8,574 nt of DNA from an uncultured Eubacteriales bacterium. Lineage in GTDB: Bacteria; Bacillota_A; Clostridia; Christensenellales; Aristaeellaceae. This document shows positions 6,401-8,574 of this stretch, one piece after another. Positions within the stretch are counted from its first letter, which is position 1, and the number at the start of each line of letters is the position of its first letter. A program made the translations under genes and the position numbers. The notes beneath the pieces were generated by a model that was not told the DNA's origin, did no database searches, and saw only the letters and a program-made list of their open reading frames with translations. The stretch lies in NCBI GenBank assembly GCA_902775835.1, contig CACYNZ010000156.1:1-8574 (forward strand), in the 5' to 3' direction.

Positions 6401-6571
6401 TTCCTTGATGTGCACCATCTTGTAGTTCCCGAGATTATCGGTATAGGACGCGTCATACACCATACAGGATCCGCCGCGTCCGATTTCCCGCCGGATGGTG
6501 TATTCCGTATACCCCGTCCGTGTGCTCAGCTTCAGCGCAGTGCCCGGGGCGAGCGCTTCTCTCCGGTCCAT
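3500..6571 (-). CDS. Ser/Thr protein kinase - NB-ARC/STAND ATPase - TPR-like fusion protein
   Basis: The 1023-residue product has three parts. A Hanks-type kinase spans about 24-312: Gly loop IGRGGSCMVY (30-39), Lys56 in HIKEC, catalytic loop YLDLKPEN (D169, K171, N174), DFD in place of DFG (189-191), APPE (220-223) and SDLYSLG (236-242). A STAND ATPase follows: FFGRSAESRALEQML (336-350), P-loop GLGGIGKST (362-370), Walker B LVVLDD (439-444), sensor-type strand VTLLLVSRR (461-469), a winged-helix region, and the MHPLMQEH motif (638-645). The C-terminal 350 residues are helical and Ala/Tyr/Glu-rich, like TPR repeats. Known STAND proteins use repeats to sense a ligand, then oligomerise and activate the fused output, here a kinase. 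I chose the ATG at 6571, which has GGGAGG eight bases upstream. A GTG at 6640 overlapping the previous stop is possible. No TM segment is seen, so it is probably cytosolic. Ligand and substrates are unknown. Confidence 0.92.
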   Translation of the reverse strand: MDRREALAPGTALKLSTRTGYTEYTIRREIGRGGSCMVYDASYTDNLGNYKMVHIKECCPVALPVTRREHGALIVPEEYAAAFEEEKEQMVSAYQKNHELFCLGSLTNAISNAADIYRANGTVYIVSVYLNGRTFAERPGRTLHECTALVLSTARVLEKMHAAGYLYLDLKPENILTLEGSTDLVQLFDFDSVVDQERLLEARRLQDPGRIRASWTRGYAPPEVQAGRVKHIGVQSDLYSLGAVLFSALFHAVPNAFDGEMDAAFDFEHMAYPPECMQDRAKREITEFFHKTLAGYAPDRYRDAGEAVKQLEQILILTDEARPWLRSSRIPSCPAFFGRSAESRALEQMLWKHTGGTVSLWGLGGIGKSTLVRHVIAGHEREWDAVLWLYDQGSIQDLLLDDLAVHIHTVAQLREERPEEYLRRKLQVLAHLSDNGRILVVLDDFSPEHLPQLDVFRHTGVTLLLVSRRQLPEGMFPGMKLGEMPEQDLADMFARYAHADLDSPERFRCFHEIAERMQRHTLLLELIARQIARSCLDLGTAARLTAEIGLADFPEDSIDYVRDEQAVHDTLMHILERLMETSGLPEEDRACLKLLSLFDAPGIRADLFRSLADVRSMEGIQRLRDSGWVHAEQQVLSMHPLMQEHVRAWPWDEALQARTDSMMRRMYARLLPENSRHDRGRVYNAGDPERAYVMRAAEQVLRHTDFVTESAQRLRYRLLMDAPLEDDVDTLRGMLELLEHPEGLDHDSILRLYETAAYYRARLYMPEEAEKILADMKRFLKKHPSAYYQAAYHRAMAVILHNKDDLANLRKCLRHESLAIASARISRHPEARKLLAACLLSRAATLLSTGADVEQAMRHIGEAGPLVETYTEDADDERYQYACIAAMGHAMRGERERAEACLKEADRIAHVYADSDLSLAEHYVEQVAPIRMELGDFPQAEEAVCRAIVLCSRHPEAMRYRETVFDAYLFLGRILAMDGQYIRSEAAYAEAEKRVSDSPWSWTLPLCPEEVRTQAERERQEKA

Positions 6572-6636
6572 GCAGATTCCCTCCCAGGCAGATTTCAGTT
6601 CCGGCACCCGGGCAGACGCCTGTCCGCCGTCGGATT

Positions 6637-7095
6637 TCACCAGACCTGCGCGTCAATCTTCGTGGTCCTGGGATGCGTCTTCCGCCACTCCTTGTACGCG
6701 TCCACGTCCGCGCCAACAAAGGCCATGGTCACGGCCACCACCAGTCCGTCGTCCACAAGGCCCAGGCCCGGAATCGTGTCCGGGATAATGTCCACCGGGC
6801 TCAGGAAATAGACCAGCGCCGTCACAATCCCGATCATGGTGCCCACAGGCGCCGCCGTATATTCACGGGACAGAAACGCCCGGGCCATGGAAACGAGCAC
6901 CGGGATATTGGCCAGAAAGCTTCCCAGCTTCGGGACCTTCTTCAGCTTCTCCTCCAGCTTGTCCAGGAAACGCTCCAGCTGATCCGGCTCCTCCACCAGC
7001 CTTGCCGCGGCCTTCCGGCTTTCCTCATACGCTCTTGCGCCTCTCGCGTCCGGATTCTCCCAGGACTCCGGGCTTTCATTTACGGTACTTTTCAT
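6637..7095 (-). CDS. DUF1232 (YkvA-like) membrane protein
   Basis: The 152-residue protein carries the DUF1232 signature at about 96-116: YFLSPVDIIPD followed by a Gly/Leu segment and VDD. Before it lie an acidic N-terminus, a charged helix at about 35-55 (EPDQLERFLDKLEEKLKKV) and a hydrophobic stretch at 60-75. A second hydrophobic segment sits at 84-98 and a third after the motif at 117-130. The biochemical role of this family is not known. The ATG at 7095 is preceded by GGGAGGAAG, and a longer frame to 7155 has no ribosome binding site. Its stop lies 65 bp before the chosen kinase-STAND start, or overlaps that gene's alternative GTG start by four bases. The gene is thus probably co-transcribed with and translationally linked to the kinase. 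It might serve as a membrane partner or substrate, which is inference from position. Confidence 0.88.
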   Translation of the reverse strand: MKSTVNESPESWENPDARGARAYEESRKAAARLVEEPDQLERFLDKLEEKLKKVPKLGSFLANIPVLVSMARAFLSREYTAAPVGTMIGIVTALVYFLSPVDIIPDTIPGLGLVDDGLVVAVTMAFVGADVDAYKEWRKTHPRTTKIDAQVW

Positions 7096-7123
7096 GGTTT
7101 CTTCCTCCCTGCAAGCAATGTGC

Positions 7124-7140
7124 GGGCCTGCATGCGGCCC
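7124..7140. repeat. Short GC-rich inverted repeat between the first two operon genes
   Basis: GGGCC and GGCCC pair around a seven-base GCATGCA-type loop, about 29 bp upstream of the DUF1232 start. No T-run follows on either strand, so it is not a terminator. It could tune expression of the downstream genes or have no function. Confidence 0.4.
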
Positions 7141-7187
7141 TCCTGTTTTCCGCAAAAAGCATATCCTACCATGCCGGGAAACTGGAT

Positions 7188-8378
7188 TTACCGGTGCTCT
7201 TCCAGCGTGACCGTCAGCAGTTCATTCCAGAAGTAGCGGAACATGAACAGCGGTTCCGCGCTCTTGGCGGCATAGAAGAAAATCCAGTCATAGGGATTGC
7301 CCACATACATTTCCGGATACCCCGCGTCCATGAGGTACTGGTTCATGCGGGTCAGGCACCGGTCCGCGTCCCCGCTCTCCGCCGCGTAATTCCCGGCCGC
7401 AACAGCCTTTCTGGCCCAGAAGGTATAGAACGCCAGCAGCACAAGCCACTTGCGCACGCGCTCATACGACACATGCTCTCCGCGCAGAATCCGGTCAATC
7501 CCCTGCCGGTCCGGGAACGAGTCCTGAGCCTGCGCGTGCAGCCGGTCCAGGATCGGCCGGATGGACCGGTCCGTATCCAGCCGCTGCACTTCCTTCCGGT
7601 CCAGCTGAAAAATGGCCAGATACGCTTCCCAAAGCCTGACCCCGTTCTCCCCTGCGCGCAGCACGTACTGCCTGCCTGTGGCCCTGTCGTCCAGAATGGA
7701 GGACAGGCTCTGCCGCTCCTGGATCAGGAGGCCGTCCGGGCCTGCCGTGCGCTCCCAGAGCCGGCGGATCGTCTCATATGCGGTCACATTGTCCACCGCA
7801 AACTTGTCGATATTCCGGCTCAGGTACTCCACCAGCTCCTCTTCTGAGGCAAGGCCGTTGAGCTCAGCAATAATGGAAGCGGTATAGACTACCTCGCTGC
7901 CGGCTCCGCCTTTTCCGGCTTTCGGCACCTGCTCATAGATTTCCTGGGCCCTGGCATATGAAAGGCCGTTCAGCAGACAGAAGTAATAGATGGCCTCCAG
8001 CACCTGATGGCAGTTGAAACTGCGCTCCCTGGCGTAATACCGGCGGAAGAATTCATCTGTCTCAGCGCTGTCCAGATGGAAAGCAAAGCAGATCTGGAAC
8101 ACGGTTTCCCGTCTCACCGGCTGGTTCTGGGTGAACCATTCCCGGATTTCCCTGGGCGGAACCATCTGCTCCCGCTCAAATGCGGAGCGGATGAACTGTA
8201 CCTTTGCGTCTGTGTCTGCCGGATCCCCGGCGTATCCATGCTCTGAGATGAATTCGTCCATTGCAGCGGAAAACGGGCGGAAAAGCTGCGCCACCTGGAG
8301 CAGTTCCTCCACAAAATTGTCATCATCCCAGGAGATGGAGTCCAGCGGTTTCTGCAGAACACGCGTATATTCCTGCAT
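7188..8378 (-). CDS. Helical protein of unknown function, first gene of the kinase-STAND operon
   Basis: I do not recognise a named family. The 396-residue protein is predicted to be largely helical and soluble. Residues about 75-115 (PREIREWF, then RRETVFQICFAFHLDSAETDEFF) resemble the helical layout of XRE-like DNA-binding domains, where a short basic helix is followed by a class of FALxLxxxETxxF helices. The match is loose. Residues 120-150 and 290-385 are rich in aromatic residues, with KWLVLLAFYTFWARK and NPYDWIFFYAAKSAEPLF as the most distinctive stretches. There is no signal peptide and no certain TM segment. The ATG at 8378 follows GAGGGG ten bases upstream and starts about 36 bases after a likely promoter. 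It lies 92 bp before the DUF1232 gene on the same strand. It may be a regulator, adaptor or kinase substrate for the system, but its role is unknown. Confidence 0.85.
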   Translation of the reverse strand: MQEYTRVLQKPLDSISWDDDNFVEELLQVAQLFRPFSAAMDEFISEHGYAGDPADTDAKVQFIRSAFEREQMVPPREIREWFTQNQPVRRETVFQICFAFHLDSAETDEFFRRYYARERSFNCHQVLEAIYYFCLLNGLSYARAQEIYEQVPKAGKGGAGSEVVYTASIIAELNGLASEEELVEYLSRNIDKFAVDNVTAYETIRRLWERTAGPDGLLIQERQSLSSILDDRATGRQYVLRAGENGVRLWEAYLAIFQLDRKEVQRLDTDRSIRPILDRLHAQAQDSFPDRQGIDRILRGEHVSYERVRKWLVLLAFYTFWARKAVAAGNYAAESGDADRCLTRMNQYLMDAGYPEMYVGNPYDWIFFYAAKSAEPLFMFRYFWNELLTVTLEEHR

Positions 8379-8420
8379 GAGGTTGTTTCCCCTCTCATTG
8401 TTTTGACCTTCATATTCCGG

Positions 8421-8449
8421 ATTGTATCATGTTTCCCGCCCGTGTTCCA
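8421..8449 (-). promoter_or_regulatory. Likely promoter of the kinase-STAND operon
   Basis: On the minus strand TGATACAAT gives an extended -10 (TGn plus TACAAT, one mismatch to TATAAT). A weak -35 (TGGAAC) lies 17 bp upstream. Transcription would begin near 8414, leaving a leader of about 36 bases before the ATG at 8378 with its GAGGGG ribosome binding site. Confidence 0.5.
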
Positions 8450-8574
8450 TCCCTATTACGCAGCATGACATTCTCTTCACTATGACTGAATCCACAGATA
8501 AAGAATGCACCACCGCTTAAGCGGATTCGTTGAAAGCGCACTCAAATCATAGTTCTCGCTATGAATTAACCTTG
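8450..8574. other. AT-richer right-edge region with inverted repeats, no clear gene
   Basis: Base composition here is visibly lower in GC than in the adjacent operon. It holds a perfect 12-bp palindrome, CCGCTTAAGCGG (8513-8524), and a hairpin CATAG/CTATG with a six-base loop (8548-8563). A minus-strand frame is open from the right edge to a TAG at 8480-8482, giving 30 codons that could be the tail of an upstream gene. I cannot assign it to a family. The region may be an ordinary intergenic stretch or the edge of a mobile element. Confidence 0.35.

Noticed and set aside
3038..6811. Plus-strand open frame of 1257 codons
   Set aside because: It runs antisense to the kinase-STAND and DUF1232 genes, and its product is a Pro/Arg/His-rich low-information sequence without domains. 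Codon bias in GC-rich genes keeps this antisense frame free of stops. The minus-strand protein has clear catalytic motifs.
8480..8572. Minus-strand 30-codon frame entering from the right edge
   Set aside because: It could be the tail of a gene outside the window, but it is too short to assign, so it is described only within the right-edge region.
1..8574. tRNA, rRNA, CRISPR array or complete insertion sequence
   Set aside because: No cloverleaf-like element, regularly spaced repeat array or transposase was seen on either strand.

Overview
All supported genes lie on the minus strand and read from right to left. The DNA is GC-rich, with strong AGGAGG-type ribosome binding sites, frequent GTG/TTG starts and tightly overlapping genes. 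A PrsW-type protease sits with an ECF sigma factor, and a kinase-STAND protein sits with a DUF1232 protein. Together this suggests a moderately high-GC Firmicute, probably a gut Clostridia-like bacterium. The sequence does not allow a genus to be named.

Right part (8449 to 3410): an apparent three-gene operon behind an extended -10 promoter. It holds a 396-residue helical protein of unknown function (7188-8378), a small DUF1232/YkvA-like membrane protein (6637-7095), and a 1023-residue Ser/Thr kinase - NB-ARC/STAND ATPase - TPR-like fusion (3500-6571). Just after its last stop is a long imperfect inverted repeat (3410-3474). The architecture is that of a signal-sensing oligomerising NTPase with a kinase output. 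It could act in stress signalling or phage defence, but nothing here settles which.

Middle part (3409 to 672): about 400 bp of intergenic DNA holds a possible extended -10 promoter and an imperfect direct repeat. It is followed by a tightly coupled operon: ECF sigma factor (2446-3006), small two-TM protein that is a candidate anti-sigma factor (2136-2459), polytopic membrane protein (1348-2136), and PrsW-like intramembrane protease with all four family motifs (722-1351). Neighbouring genes overlap by 14, 1 and 4 bases. A clear rho-independent terminator follows at 672-704.

Left part (615 to 1): a second two-TM protein (228-563), paralogous to the candidate anti-sigma factor, followed by the start of a secreted protein that runs off the left edge (1-162).

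The middle and left parts together look like a compact regulated-intramembrane-proteolysis module: sigma factor, membrane tether, possible sensor, protease, a duplicated tether and a secreted product. The small membrane proteins do not look like classical zinc anti-sigma factors, which makes this the most interesting part of the window beside the kinase-STAND operon.
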